A stretch of DNA of 64,000 nucleotides from Symsagittifera roscoffensis (Eukaryota > Xenacoelomorpha > Acoela > Convolutidae): NCBI RefSeq assembly GCF_963678635.1, contig NC_087069.1:6865472-6929471 (forward strand). Reading direction: 5' to 3'. The notes beneath the pieces are model-generated. The model was given only the letters and a program-made list of their open reading frames with translations, searched no databases and was not told where the DNA came from. Positions 29,319 through 39,692 of this stretch are shown here, in pieces (within the stretch, counting starts at the first letter, position 1; each line of letters starts with the position of its first letter). The position numbers were made by a program, and so were the translations under genes.

Positions 29319-32125
29319 GTCCTCCAACACTTCTGCTCTTCTACCCTTTGTTTACAACAAGGTAGGGGATCTACGTTAGACTCTCTGTTTCTGCAGAAGC
29401 TGTTGTGGAGACACAACGTCACGTTTTTCTCCAAATCTTCCTTCAACATCTCTTCCTTCTCTCTTCCATTACGTTCACTTGTCCTGAAAATTCTCTTTAC
29501 AGCGGTGGTCACTGCATTCCGATGAGTCACGAAAGCTCGCTTGACAGCTCCTGCCCCAATGTCCAGCTGATAAACACTGTACACTCTGCCGTGCTTCGAC
29601 ATATGCTTCTTGGCATACTCATACAACCATGCAGTCACGTTGGCTCTAAACCATGGCATCAGTCGTCTCCTTACCCATATCTTTTTCACTTCCATCGGAA
29701 GGTTTAGAATCTTGCACATTGTCTCAAAAGATCTAAATCTTTTAGACAACCCAACTTCTGCAATTGTTCTCGCGTCGGTGCCTACTGTCTATTGTTCTCC
29801 TTCACATGAGCTTCCAGCCATCGTATCGCCATCATAACTCCCACTAACACTACTGTTATGGGCCGTGATGAGTCTGGTAAACCGATGGAGAGCAGCTCTC
29901 CAGAGTCCCAGATCAACACAGATTACCACGTTTGGGGTACCACCATGTTTGCAGCAAGCAATGGGAAGTAAACTCGTCATGTGTCAGCATGATGCGCCTC
30001 TAGTTACGCTTTTCCAAAGCTTCCAGTAGTGGTTCTACTTCCATCATCACTCGGTGGACTTAATCATTTTCATCTACTGTATTGTGATCCGTAACGGTTG
30101 GTCCTCTCTGTTTTTGTCTTTCAAAGTCACTGAAGTTCCCACTGACGTATCCCATGAACTTCTTTCCCAGTATCGATTCCAACTCCTCCATAGTTCTCTC
30201 TGGAACTGCTGAGAACAATTTGCAGAGTAACTCATAAGACTTTTCCGACATTCTGGCTAGTCTTACACACTTTGGCACTGAGAAGGCTTGATCCACGATC
30301 GTTCTCGTACTTCTGTTCGATCTGCTCGGGATCGCTGGAGCTTTGCGACTTATAGATGGTCACGGCTGGGACCGCTCCCAAGCGTTTTTCCAGGTTAGGA
30401 GGCACAAAGGTGGTAATTGTCGGTTCTTTGGATGCTTCCTCTTCCTTCAGCACTCCCGTGTCGAAGAGTTCTTTTTCCAATTCATCCAATTGCTCTTGGA
30501 AGACTCTGTTCAACCAAGCCTGTCCTTCTATGCTATCAAAGTGGATTCCGTCAGTAGTCAGCCTGGCCTGATCCATAGCCCCCAGCTCATGTTCGATATC
30601 CATAAGGCAATCTGACTTGCAAGATTCCTCAGGATGTTGTTCCACCTGATTACTCCTTCGTTGTGCCTTCTCCCTGCTGCAGTCAATGTCCTCGAGCTCA
30701 TTGGCACAGTGCAAACGGTCAGTACCGCGCAGTTGAACTTTTGCCAGAGCGTAGTAAACAAGCACACCATCATTGATTCCCAGAGTGCTTCTTCCTCATC
30801 TGAGCTTCTCGAGATATTATTTGTCCCAACTAGGATCGTTACATTAAGAATTCTCCCTGGGTTCATCAACTCCACCATCCGAAATAACTGGGCTATCGTC
30901 GCGCTTCCGAAAGCCATCACAGTGGTGATCCAGGAGGTCCTCAAGTTTGAGAGCACTCTGACCAAGCTGTCTCCCAGTATCAGATGTGATGTCCCCAGTG
31001 GTGGTTGCTGCAGGTTTACTGCCGGGTTCCAGGTCGCTCGATTGAAGCAAGCTCTCGGATCCGCCTCCGGATCTCCTGTGAAGTTATACTTCAACTGATT
31101 ATTCTTTTGTACATCAATTACCTTTCTTCGCCGGCATCTCTCGTCATTACGTGTTGGGAGAGCAGTACTCTGCCCGTATCGTCGATCGTTCCATAGTGTG
31201 CAGTCACCCCGGAACCTGGCGCATTCCTATTGGCAACTAGTCGTCCAGCTGTCTCTATCAGCTTCCTCACCGTTTGCTCCACGATTGGGTCACCCAAGGT
31301 ATCACTCGGGTCCGTGATTGTCACTCGACCTGTTGTAGCTGGGAGTTGCGTCTCCGTCGCTTGACTCATTTCTCGTGGCGTTAAGAGCTCCATCGGGGAC
31401 TGCCCACGAGGAATACTCCTTGCAGGTATCACTTTTTCCACGGCTGTTGTCAAGGCCACCCGCTCCGATCGCTCCTTATGGTCCCGCCTCGGGCGTTCAA
31501 TTTCCTCACCCTGCTTCTTGTTGCAGTCTTCAACCAATCTCTTCCATATGTCTCTGTCCTCCTCCGTAATGAGCATGGTCTTAGTCATCTCATCCAGCTC
31601 CTTTCTGGTCCTCTCCAGCTCGTCTTTCAACCCATCTATATCTTGCATGGTTTGGTTCGTTTGAACCCCCTGTTCTCCTCTCGCCCTCTTTGGTGGCACA
31701 GCTATTCTCAGTGGTGAACTAGACGAGGCAGTCTCGCTGTTCATCTCCTGATTTATTCTCCTCAGCCTAGGCTTGTGCTTGGAGGGCAAAGGCATCTCAC
31801 CTGGTTGATAAGTCCTAGAAGTTCCCAATCCAGGCTCATTCGCCAAGTCACTCCCTGAGATAGCCCCGTTTCTCCACCTCATCACTCTCATGTTCGGGCG
31901 GTCTAGTACTCCACTCTCTCCGTATGCTGCCATCAATAGGACTTCCGTGGGGCGGTCCCCACGGTTGTCATTCCCCAAGATGTTTATCAGGGCGGTCAGC
32001 AACATGACTACCTCTGGGTCCTCCAGAGCGAAGTCTCGATCCATTAGCCGACGATGGATCGCATCTACCATCGGTCCTACATATGCCTCTGCCAGGTCTA
32101 TCATTTCATTCAAGTTGATATTATC
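29319..32125 (-). pseudogene. E3 third ORF (SGNH-containing), internally deleted and frameshifted
   Basis: Begins at the Met codon at 32,125, whose context MDN-N-L matches the E4 start. The frame is also open upstream to 32,173. Its first 1.9 kb match the N-terminal 630 residues of the E4 protein: helical head, coiled coil, SGNH domain with LILGDSLVRV, GTNN (E4 has GTND) and TDGIHFD. At about 30,310 the sequence jumps to the part matching E4 near 53,290, removing roughly 6 kb. The remainder down to 29,319 matches the C-terminal quarter of the E4 protein in several phases. Not functional. Confidence 0.8.
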
Positions 32126-32173
32126 CATTCTCTTTTCGGGTTCGATTCGATTTGATTTATTGATTTGACTCAA

Positions 32174-32516
32174 GTGAGTAATTAAATGATCAATCAGGAT
32201 CTATAAAAGAGGTCACGAATATCACACTTGTCCGTTTCACCTTAACTTCTCGTTAAAAATTATTTAAAACAGTCAGATAAAAAGATTTCGATCCTAAAAA
32301 TTTATTAAAATAAATCGGTCTCTACATTTTTGGAATTCGACCTAAGATTGGACAGTCCAAACGTTGGATCTATTCCTAAGATCGTTATTCAGTTGTTCGT
32401 GGTCACTAACTCCTTCTTACCCAGGACCTTAATAACAGAACACATAACATAACATAACACACATATCACACACTGCGCATACTTTAGTCTGTCACCCTCT
32501 TGCGTATTACCTGAAC
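32174..32516 (-). promoter_or_regulatory. Spacer between pol and third ORF in E3, conserved with E4
   Basis: Alignable to 61,146-61,559. Shared items are an AACATAACAC-type microsatellite near 32,440 and a perfect 13-base palindrome TTGGACAGTCCAA at 32,348-32,360. Conservation of noncoding DNA ahead of an ORF suggests a promoter, splice or translation signal for the third ORF. That role is inferred only. Confidence 0.4.
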
Positions 32517-33991
32517 TCAGCCTAAACTTAAGTAATATTTCATATGTAAGTATACTTGTATATTAGTATCAGAGAAGATTACGTGTATGAGCGCGTACAG
32601 TTCCCGAGGATACAGTCGTCCTCTGTTCGGATCGTACACTGGAAGCGAAAGCTCCTTCACATCCCTTTCCATGAGGAAGTCTCTCAATCTCGTCAAGGAC
32701 AAGACTAGGTTTTCTGGGTCCACGTGCCGCTTCTCCGTCTCCCGTGTCACTAAGAAACATAAGTTTTTTCCCGCTATCTGTGACGCCGCCAGAGGCAAGG
32801 TTGCTACGGCCCCTATTCCTGGTCTTTGCTTCCAAAGCAATTCTATGGTTTTATATTCTCTCTTAAAATCTGCTGCTAGCGCTGTCTTAAAACTCATGTC
32901 TGCTGTGATTGCTATAGCACAAGTTCTGTCTGTGAGTATGAAATCGCTGTCTGTTAGTATTATGACGATTGAATATTCATTTGGTAAGTTAAAATATGAC
33001 TCAACTACCCTCCCTATGTCAGGTTTCTTTGGTTCTTCGCCTGTTTCTGCTTCTAAATCCCCTGTCTCTCTTGCTATATTTAAATTTTTTATTAATAATT
33101 TTTTTTCAGTGTGGGTAAGTCCTACCCCCACTCCCCGGACAAAAATATCCATCAACGTCCCCGTCGACCGCATACCGGGTATCAAGTCGAGATTGGAAGA
33201 CGGAATGAGTAGTCGCCCCTCCTGGGCAGCCCAGGAAGGATCTTCTCGATCGTTTTTCCTGTATTTCATGCTTTCACGATCTACATCTTGAACCGTGACA
33301 CTGGTCTCCACTGGGTCCGACGTCATTTCGTTCAGCCATTCCAAGACACGCAGATTCGTCAAGTCTTGTTCATATGACTGCTGTTGCTCGTCGTGGAATT
33401 CTACCTCGGGTCTCGACCGGTCATCGACCCATTCATCGTCGTGATCATCGACAATGTCAATGTCCTTTGACACAGTTATTTCTTCTAGACCCACTACTTC
33501 TTTCCCTATCTTCTTTATGTCTTTCCTGTCCACTACAAACTCATCGCCGTAAGGGTTATTTCTTTCTCTGGGTCTTTTCCTGTCATTCGATCGAGTCTGT
33601 AGCGTGAACGGAAGATCCGGTTCCAAGTTCTTGGGAACCTCCCTTTGTTCAGGGTCTTGCCAGTCCTCTTCTGCGTAGGGTAAAGTTTCATCGTCAGCTT
33701 CAATCACCTCATTTGGGTCCAGGTCCAGTGGTGTACTTGTTCCTTTCTCTATGACTTCATTTTCATCGTTCTTTTCACTGGTGCCCTTCTCATCGACCTC
33801 ACAAGCAGTGTCCATCATTAGATAATCCCCTTCTTCCATGTCTGCAGGTATACACCAGTCTTCTGTCGATTGATTGTGTGGCTTAATGTTTTCGTAATGA
33901 GCGGCTCGGCCAGTACTCAGTCTATAAAAGCGTCCCTCCTGGTGCACCTCCGTAATCATGAAGGGTCCCCTCCACTTTTTAGGAGCTTTTT
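32517..33991 (-). pseudogene. E3 pol C-terminal extension: GPY/F segment, acidic linker, macro-like domain
   Basis: Continues the integrase after a one-base loss near 33,985 relative to E4. It starts with KKWRGPFMITEV, an integrase C-terminal GPY/F-type segment. A Glu/Asp-rich linker of about 270 residues follows. The last 155 residues (about 32,520-32,985) read as a macro domain of the small OARD1/TARG1-like kind: strand with TDSDFIL, then CAIAITADMSFKTALAADFKR, then LCFLVTRE, then a helix, then ELSLPVYDPNRGRLYPREL, then VIFSDTNIQVYLH. The alignment order and the IT-x-D, FK-x-x, LVT and LP-x landmarks are what I rely on. The Gly loops that grip ADP-ribose in typical members are replaced here (RTA-like and PNRGRL). 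The frame itself is open to the stop at 32,517. Confidence 0.6.
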
Positions 33992-35158
33992 CGTTCCTCT
34001 CGGTGGTATGACGTTCTGAAATACCCATACGTAGTCCCCTACCGAATAAGTTTTTGCACCAGCTGCTTTCTTGTCAAATATTTTCCTCTGCCTTGCCTGT
34101 GCTTGCTGAGTATTTCTTCTCCACAAGTCGTTCAACTCTTGCTGACGTCTAATTACATCCCTTACATAGACCTGTGGTGACGTCTTCTTAATCTCATACT
34201 CTGGGTAGAAGAAATTCAAGGGCAAAGACTTCTCGTGCCCGGTTAGCATCATATATGGGTTAACTCCGGTGGTGGAATGTTGCGTGCTATTGTAAGCTCC
34301 CATCTTCTGTGGAAGATATATGTCCCAATCGGTCATGAACCTGGAACAATATACCCTCAGCATCGACACTAACGTTCTATTTTGCCTTTCCACTAAGCCA
34401 TTCGTCTGTGGATGGTATGTCGTGGAGTGAGCCTGAGCCACCTGCGAACGTCGCATTAGCTCTTTTGTAAGTTCTCCCACGAAAGCTGTTCCGTTATCCG
34501 ATTGAAACGTCATCGGACAACCATGTCTCGCTATCCAAGTATTGATCAGGTGGTCGCACGTCTCTTCCGCTGAGGTAGTTTTGCAGGGCACGGCCTCTGC
34601 ATACTTCGTGAAAAAATCTATCATGACCAAGACTTGATTATAACCACTGTCTGTCATGCATGTCTTTTGGTGATCTATCTGCACCACCTCGTTGAATTCA
34701 GACGACTCGGTCAGTTGTAAAGGAAATCGCAATTTCCTTGGTTCTTTGACCTGATGACATGACAGACATTCTGCTACCCACTTCTCGCATGCTTTTTTCT
34801 TTCCAGGCCACTCAAAGCGCTTCAGGATCCTCTGATATACTTTGTCGATCCCCTGATGGCCCATCTGATCATGCGACCTGAATAATAGTTCTGTCTGATA
34901 CAGTTGCGGCAACACAATCGCGTTATACTTGTATAGGACTTTGTCTTCATCTCTTCTCTTGCAAGCCACAATCCCGTCCTTGTTCAAGTATAACCTTCCC
35001 TCTTTCTGCATAAAATATTGTCGCAGAATGCGGTAACTGTCTTCCTCGAGGTCTCCTTTGTCCGGAGAACCGTTTTCGATCCACTTTTTCCGGTTGCTTG
35101 TCATGCGGTCATTTCCCTGCGCTGTTAGAAGATCTGAGAGTCTGTATCTCGCCTTCAA
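33956..35158 (-). CDS. E3 integrase domain of pol
   Basis: A 400-codon frame that would insert element cDNA into the genome. An HHCC finger (HDQMGH ... CLSCHQ) lies at about residues 93-137. The catalytic triad is D162 (QIDHQK), D221 (QSDNGTAF) and E257 (NGLVERQNR), with 35 residues between the last two. HPQTNGLVERQN is a hallmark of Ty3/gypsy integrases. The frame ends early after GTKKLLK through a one-base difference from E4, beyond which the protein continues in the next frame as the C-terminal extension. The catalytic core is whole, but the polyprotein around it is broken. Confidence 0.9.
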   Translation of the reverse strand: MKARYRLSDLLTAQGNDRMTSNRKKWIENGSPDKGDLEEDSYRILRQYFMQKEGRLYLNKDGIVACKRRDEDKVLYKYNAIVLPQLYQTELLFRSHDQMGHQGIDKVYQRILKRFEWPGKKKACEKWVAECLSCHQVKEPRKLRFPLQLTESSEFNEVVQIDHQKTCMTDSGYNQVLVMIDFFTKYAEAVPCKTTSAEETCDHLINTWIARHGCPMTFQSDNGTAFVGELTKELMRRSQVAQAHSTTYHPQTNGLVERQNRTLVSMLRVYCSRFMTDWDIYLPQKMGAYNSTQHSTTGVNPYMMLTGHEKSLPLNFFYPEYEIKKTSPQVYVRDVIRRQQELNDLWRRNTQQAQARQRKIFDKKAAGAKTYSVGDYVWVFQNVIPPRGTKKLLKSGGDPS

Positions 35159-35215
35159 TTACGTCTTCATGACCCTCATCTGACTATTCAGCTCATTGGC
35201 GTGATGCGTATCTTC

Positions 35216-36027
35216 TTACATCTTAACGCACCAAATCTTTGCCAATAGCTGTATTTCCTGTTCGAATGGCTGAAGATCAGTCCTGACTACCTCTTTTTGT
35301 GGCAACAGACTCATCGAGCGTTTCGATACCGCTATTGTTTCCATATCAGCCGCTGCGTTATCAAAGACTCTTTCACCTGGTATGAGGTAGCGATCACTGT
35401 CAGGATCCTGGTATACCTCTCTATCCAGATCCCTTGCTCGAGTTTCAACTAGTAGTGTGTGGATCGCCAGTTCTGACAGTTCCGATCCCGAGCATGAGTT
35501 CCTGTCTGAGTAGGTGTCAATTCCTGAGTTTCGAGAATTGTTATCTGTTGAAGAGTCTGAGACGGAGTCTGCACCATCTCCTGAGTCAGTTCTGTGCTTT
35601 CTTCGCATCCATCTGAACCGAACAAAACTTTATTCTCCAGGTCCTGCTTCTCATCAGTAACTTTTTCATCTACATCAGACTCCCCGGAAAAACTTCCTTG
35701 TCCAGGGTGTTGATCTTGAACTCGCCGGCTCTTCTCGCCGTTCGTCTCCCCAGACAAACAATCTTGCACCAGGTTTCGTTCAACCTTCTCACTTTCTTTA
35801 TCCTGGTCCACAAAGGTAACGGCTTTCTTCTTTTGCGTATCGTTCCCCCGTTCTTTCGGACCGTATGAAGTACTGGTTAAAACCTCGTGTGGTATTGAGG
35901 ATACTAGTTGCTGAACTATTGTCCTACAATCCCTCTCGTTTTCTTTGTGTTGTCGTCTGGACGATATGATCTTCACCTTCTCACTGACTGTCAGTGATGC
36001 CACTGCTGATTGCCCACTCGGGGTCAT
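35216..36027 (-). pseudogene. E3 pol linker between RNase H and integrase
   Basis: Two overlapping broken frames (36,027-35,449 and 35,608-35,216) of low-complexity, Ser/Glu/Asp/Thr-rich sequence with no motif. They fill the gap between the RNase H end and the integrase start, where a polyprotein linker is expected. A frameshift near 35,500-35,600 separates them. Confidence 0.5.
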
Positions 36028-36040
36028 CTCTGGTCACTTC

Positions 36041-37297
36041 TCACTCTAACAATCCACCCAGCATCCGCATCACTTGCGGTGTGACCTGCACCGTTTTATC
36101 CAATAATGAGAGACTGTTAATGTTCATGCGAGAGAGTTCCTGCTGGACCAGGTTCGAGCGCAGCAACAGATCCAAGGGCACCGGGTCCTTCTTGGATAGG
36201 ATCTTTATCTCGGCTGCTTTCTCCACAGGTAACTCAAGATGTCCTGGAATTGGATATCCAGACTTGTCCAACCATTTCGTTAAGGGAAGCGCTTCGTAAG
36301 TTTCTTTGTCCAGAAACGAGAATCCTTCCTTTATTTCTGCCTGATTGGCCTGCTTCTGTTCCAGTCTCTCATAGAACTCGGTTTTCTTGCTGAGGCTGTC
36401 AGCATTCTGGTGGTTGTCACGCATCCTGTGCTCGATTATCATGTGGTAGCAATCTAATCTCACTATCCACCTTCCTATATAACTCTGATCCTTCGAGTAT
36501 GTCTTTAACCAGGATAACGCCCTGTTGTCGACGCGTAACTTAAAGGGAGCGCTCCCCAAGTATGCGCGGTACTTTTCCACAAATAAGACTACTGCAAATA
36601 TTTCTACTTTTAATGCACCATATTTCATCTCAGTGTCACTTAACATCTTACTGCCATATGCAATGGGACGGAGAACGGTTCTCCCATTCCATTCCTGCTC
36701 CTGATGCAGTAATCCCGAGATGGCTACTACTGATGCGTCTGTGTCAAGAACATACATGCCCTTTTCAGTAGGCATGCCTAGCACTGGCGCCTCGCACAGT
36801 TCCCGCTTTATGTTCCCAAAGGCCGTTTGAGCTTCATCTCTCCATTCGAACTTTTTCCCTTTGTTGCGCATCAGCTTTTGCATCGGATTCACCTTGTCTG
36901 CATATCCCTTTATGAACTCACGGTAAAAATTGGCAAACCCTAGGAAGCTCATGAACTGTGTGTCCGTTCTGGGAGCCTTCCATGTCAACACAGCTTCTAC
37001 TGCTTCCGGGTCCGGCCTCACACCATGCCTATCCACCATTCTTCCCAGGTACTTGATTGAATACCTAAGGATTTCACATTTCGCTGGTTTGCACTTCAAG
37101 CTTGCTCTTTTCATGCATCCAAAGACCTCATCGAGCCGATCAATGTGGTCTTCCAGGGTCGGTGTTGCTATGACTACGTCATCCAGGTAACACATCACAA
37201 GATTCACGTACTTCATTGACACTCTGGTCAAAGCCTGAGCCATCAGTCTTTGAAAAGTGGCCGTTGCGTTGCACAAGCCGAGGGCATTCTCTTCCAC
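36041..37297 (-). CDS. E3 reverse transcriptase (palm/thumb) and RNase H
   Basis: A 418-codon frame holding the second half of RT and RNase H. CNATATFQRLM is RT motif C-adjacent sequence. YLDD follows at about residue 37, then the FLGFANFYREFIKGYA block of the thumb. RNase H starts VLDTDASVVAISGLL and contains RVDNRALSW and DSLSKK. All are standard for Ty3/gypsy. The N-terminal half of RT lies upstream to 37,900 in broken frames. There, DLGSAF is followed by a TGA and FGLCN is damaged by a one-base loss, so this RT cannot be made whole. Confidence 0.85.
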   Translation of the reverse strand: MEENALGLCNATATFQRLMAQALTRVSMKYVNLVMCYLDDVVIATPTLEDHIDRLDEVFGCMKRASLKCKPAKCEILRYSIKYLGRMVDRHGVRPDPEAVEAVLTWKAPRTDTQFMSFLGFANFYREFIKGYADKVNPMQKLMRNKGKKFEWRDEAQTAFGNIKRELCEAPVLGMPTEKGMYVLDTDASVVAISGLLHQEQEWNGRTVLRPIAYGSKMLSDTEMKYGALKVEIFAVVLFVEKYRAYLGSAPFKLRVDNRALSWLKTYSKDQSYIGRWIVRLDCYHMIIEHRMRDNHQNADSLSKKTEFYERLEQKQANQAEIKEGFSFLDKETYEALPLTKWLDKSGYPIPGHLELPVEKAAEIKILSKKDPVPLDLLLRSNLVQQELSRMNINSLSLLDKTVQVTPQVMRMLGGLLE

Positions 37298-38215
37298 TGG
37301 TACAACCCCAACTCACACGCGAATCCGGTCTTTTCTCTGTCCTTCTTCCGCAGAGGGACCTGTCAGAAGGCAGAACCCAAGTCCGATGTGGTGAAGAACT
37401 TGGCATCACCAAGTTTAGAGAGACTCTCGTCTGTTCACGGTATCGGGTACGCATCTTTTATCGTTACCGCGTTCAATTAGCGAAATTCGCAACAAAACCT
37501 AAGCTGCCCCCTTCTTTTAGCCATTGCTACCCCGCAAGCCCATGGCGATTTCGAGGGTTCTATCATGTCGTATTCGAGCAACATTTCTATTTCCGTTCGG
37601 CAATTTATGTGGCGTCATTCGTCTTGCGCCTTCCCTATGGGGAACGGCGCCTTCATCTAGTTCAATTTCGTGTTCGACGAAGTTACAGCAACCGATATCC
37701 GCCTTAAGTTTTGAAAATACATCCGCGTTCCGATCTAAAACCTCCCGAAGTAATTCAAACTCTCCCTCGCCTATTGTCCCTTTTAAGTGTTCTATCTCTG
37801 GCAAAACCGGTTTGTCAGACCCTAGTTCATATGACGAGGGGCGTTCCGAAAAATTCGAGCAGCTTGATAAGCCGTCGTCCGTTTCGGATTTCATTGAAAA
37901 CAATTTATGAATAGATTTTAATTCATTAATCCTCTTTAAAATTTTATCTTTATTGGCATGATAAGGACAGTCTTTCACACTATATTTCTTCAAGTATTGT
38001 GTCTCCTCATAGTCGGTCTTCATCGGCAAGGCGTAATCAAGCTTCTTTCCAAGCTGGATTGAAACCGTTGTGTCCAGTGTGTTCAATAACACACTGACAC
38101 ACAGTCCGTTTCGCGTTACCGAGAAGCTCCGGCCTAAAATCACCGAACTCTGACTATTTGGATTCGGTACTAAACAAACCTGTTTACTATCACTTAACGA
38201 GTTCAAATTTCTCAT
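37298..38215 (-). pseudogene. E3 pro-RT linker and RT N-terminal part
   Basis: The frame 38,215-37,517 shares phase with the protease frame to its right, separated by one TAA at 38,239-38,237. Its end holds the RT entry block (VLDRNADVFSKLKADIG ... ARRMTPHK). From about 37,600 to 37,298 the fingers and first palm motifs can be read only with shifts: LRFCCEF, LNAVTIKDAYPIPR and a DLGSAF block followed by a stop. Confidence 0.7.
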
Positions 38216-38236
38216 TCTAAAAGTTGCTACAACTGC

Positions 38237-38690
38237 TTATCCCGGCTGTAGCTTTACTTTTCTGTCTAAAAAAATTGGTACCTTGTTTTTGTCTGTTATT
38301 ATTCTATTAATTGGTTTCTTAAAATACTTCCTATCCGGGTTCCTAATCCTTATTAGACCGTTGTTCAAGTCAATCATCACGTCAAAATTACTGACAAAAT
38401 CTCTGCCCAAAATGAATTGGTCGGCGTCGTCCAGATTCTCTACAACCAGAAAGCTCATCCAAAGATCCCGTCCTCCCATGTGGAGGACCGTTATTGGTGT
38501 TCTTCCGGCTACGTAAATTGCGCCTCGATTGGCTGTTGCCAGTCGGAGATTCGTCGGAATTATATCTTCCCTCGTCAAGCCCATCTTTCCCAAGTCTTTA
38601 TCGGCATCACACTCACTGCCGCTCCTGTGTCCAGAAGCCCTGTGACTCCGATTTTCATGACCCTGTGACTCCGATTTTCATGGCGTCATA
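38237..38690 (-). pseudogene. E3 aspartic protease, broken by a 23-bp duplication
   Basis: The retropepsin active site LLDTGAAVSVM is encoded at about 38,606-38,640. The following frame 38,593-38,237 has the second half of the fold, including FILGRDFVSNFDVMID. A direct duplication of 23 bases (38,638-38,660 and 38,661-38,683, 22 of 23 identical) lies just before the active site and shifts the frame between the nucleocapsid end and the protease. Confidence 0.75.
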
Positions 38691-39677
38691 TCCTATCCTG
38701 CGCACTTTGAGTTCCTCTTCAACCAAATAGATCTGTCCTATCTGGTCACCGTCTGTTGTTACATATGTCCTAGTGTAGATACTGATTCCATCTACGTTCA
38801 GCATCACTTGATACGGTCCATAGACTTCCGCGTAGCGCCCGTGAAGCTTCTTTATACGAGGGCCCCCTGTTGTTAGTAGTGCTCCCACAGCTCTCGACTC
38901 AGTGCTTGGCTCCACCTGTCTCAGATAATCTGCATATGTGTCCAAATGCATTAAAGTGAACTCTGATGGTTCACTCAGATTTCTGATTACCTGGTGTCCT
39001 GCTACCGATATTATTGACTGCATTTTGCTTCCTTGTGGCACCATACCGAACCTCCGCCCGGAGATCACATTAAGTTTCACGCTCAAATTACTTGGTGCCT
39101 TTGTTTCTTCGACTTCTGGTGCCTCGGAGGTATTCAGCTTCTCCTGTAGTTTATCATTTTCCAGTTCGAGCTTCACTTTTTGCTCGATCTTTTTCGTTAT
39201 CAGTTCCTGCTGCACTCTATTTAGAGCATCCCTCGGGGCTTCCCTACAATCAATTTTGAAGTCATCCGCCGCAGTCACAGGTTCCGGTTCACATTTCTCC
39301 TCTGTTACCGCTTGCATTTTCTTCGTTGCCAGCTCTTTCGGTTTTTCTTTCCTGCGCGCCTCCGCCTCACTCAATAGGCGATCCTTGCTGGCTTTCACAC
39401 CTGACAGAGCTTCTTCGTGCCTTGGATGCTTGGTGTCTGGTACAGCATACCAGAATTGCGGACAATCTGATTGAAAATGACCTTCCAAGTTGCAAAAGAA
39501 ACACCTGGGGCCGAATTGTGCAATTACTCCTCTCATGAAATCTTCATGATTGACTGCTGACGCATCTTCGTCCTCGAGGCTAAAGCCTAATGTTTTCATG
39601 CCCTGTTTGTAAGTTGGGCATGCTGACACATGATGGTCTGTCGAACTGCAATTTACACAAGAGCGCCTCTTGTCCAT
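38655..39677 (-). pseudogene. E3 nucleocapsid part of gag with two CCHC knuckles
   Basis: CVNCSSTDHHVSAC and CFFCNLEGHFQSDC, both C-X2-C-X4-H-X4-C, lie in the first 75 residues and would bind element RNA. A Lys/Glu-rich coiled-coil-like stretch follows (about residues 100-200). Then comes an uncharacterised folded region running up to the protease. It is in phase with the capsid frame to its right and separated from it by one TAA near 39,692. The end is altered by the 23-bp duplication. Confidence 0.8.
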
Positions 39678-39692
39678 ACGGTCCCTCGGTTT

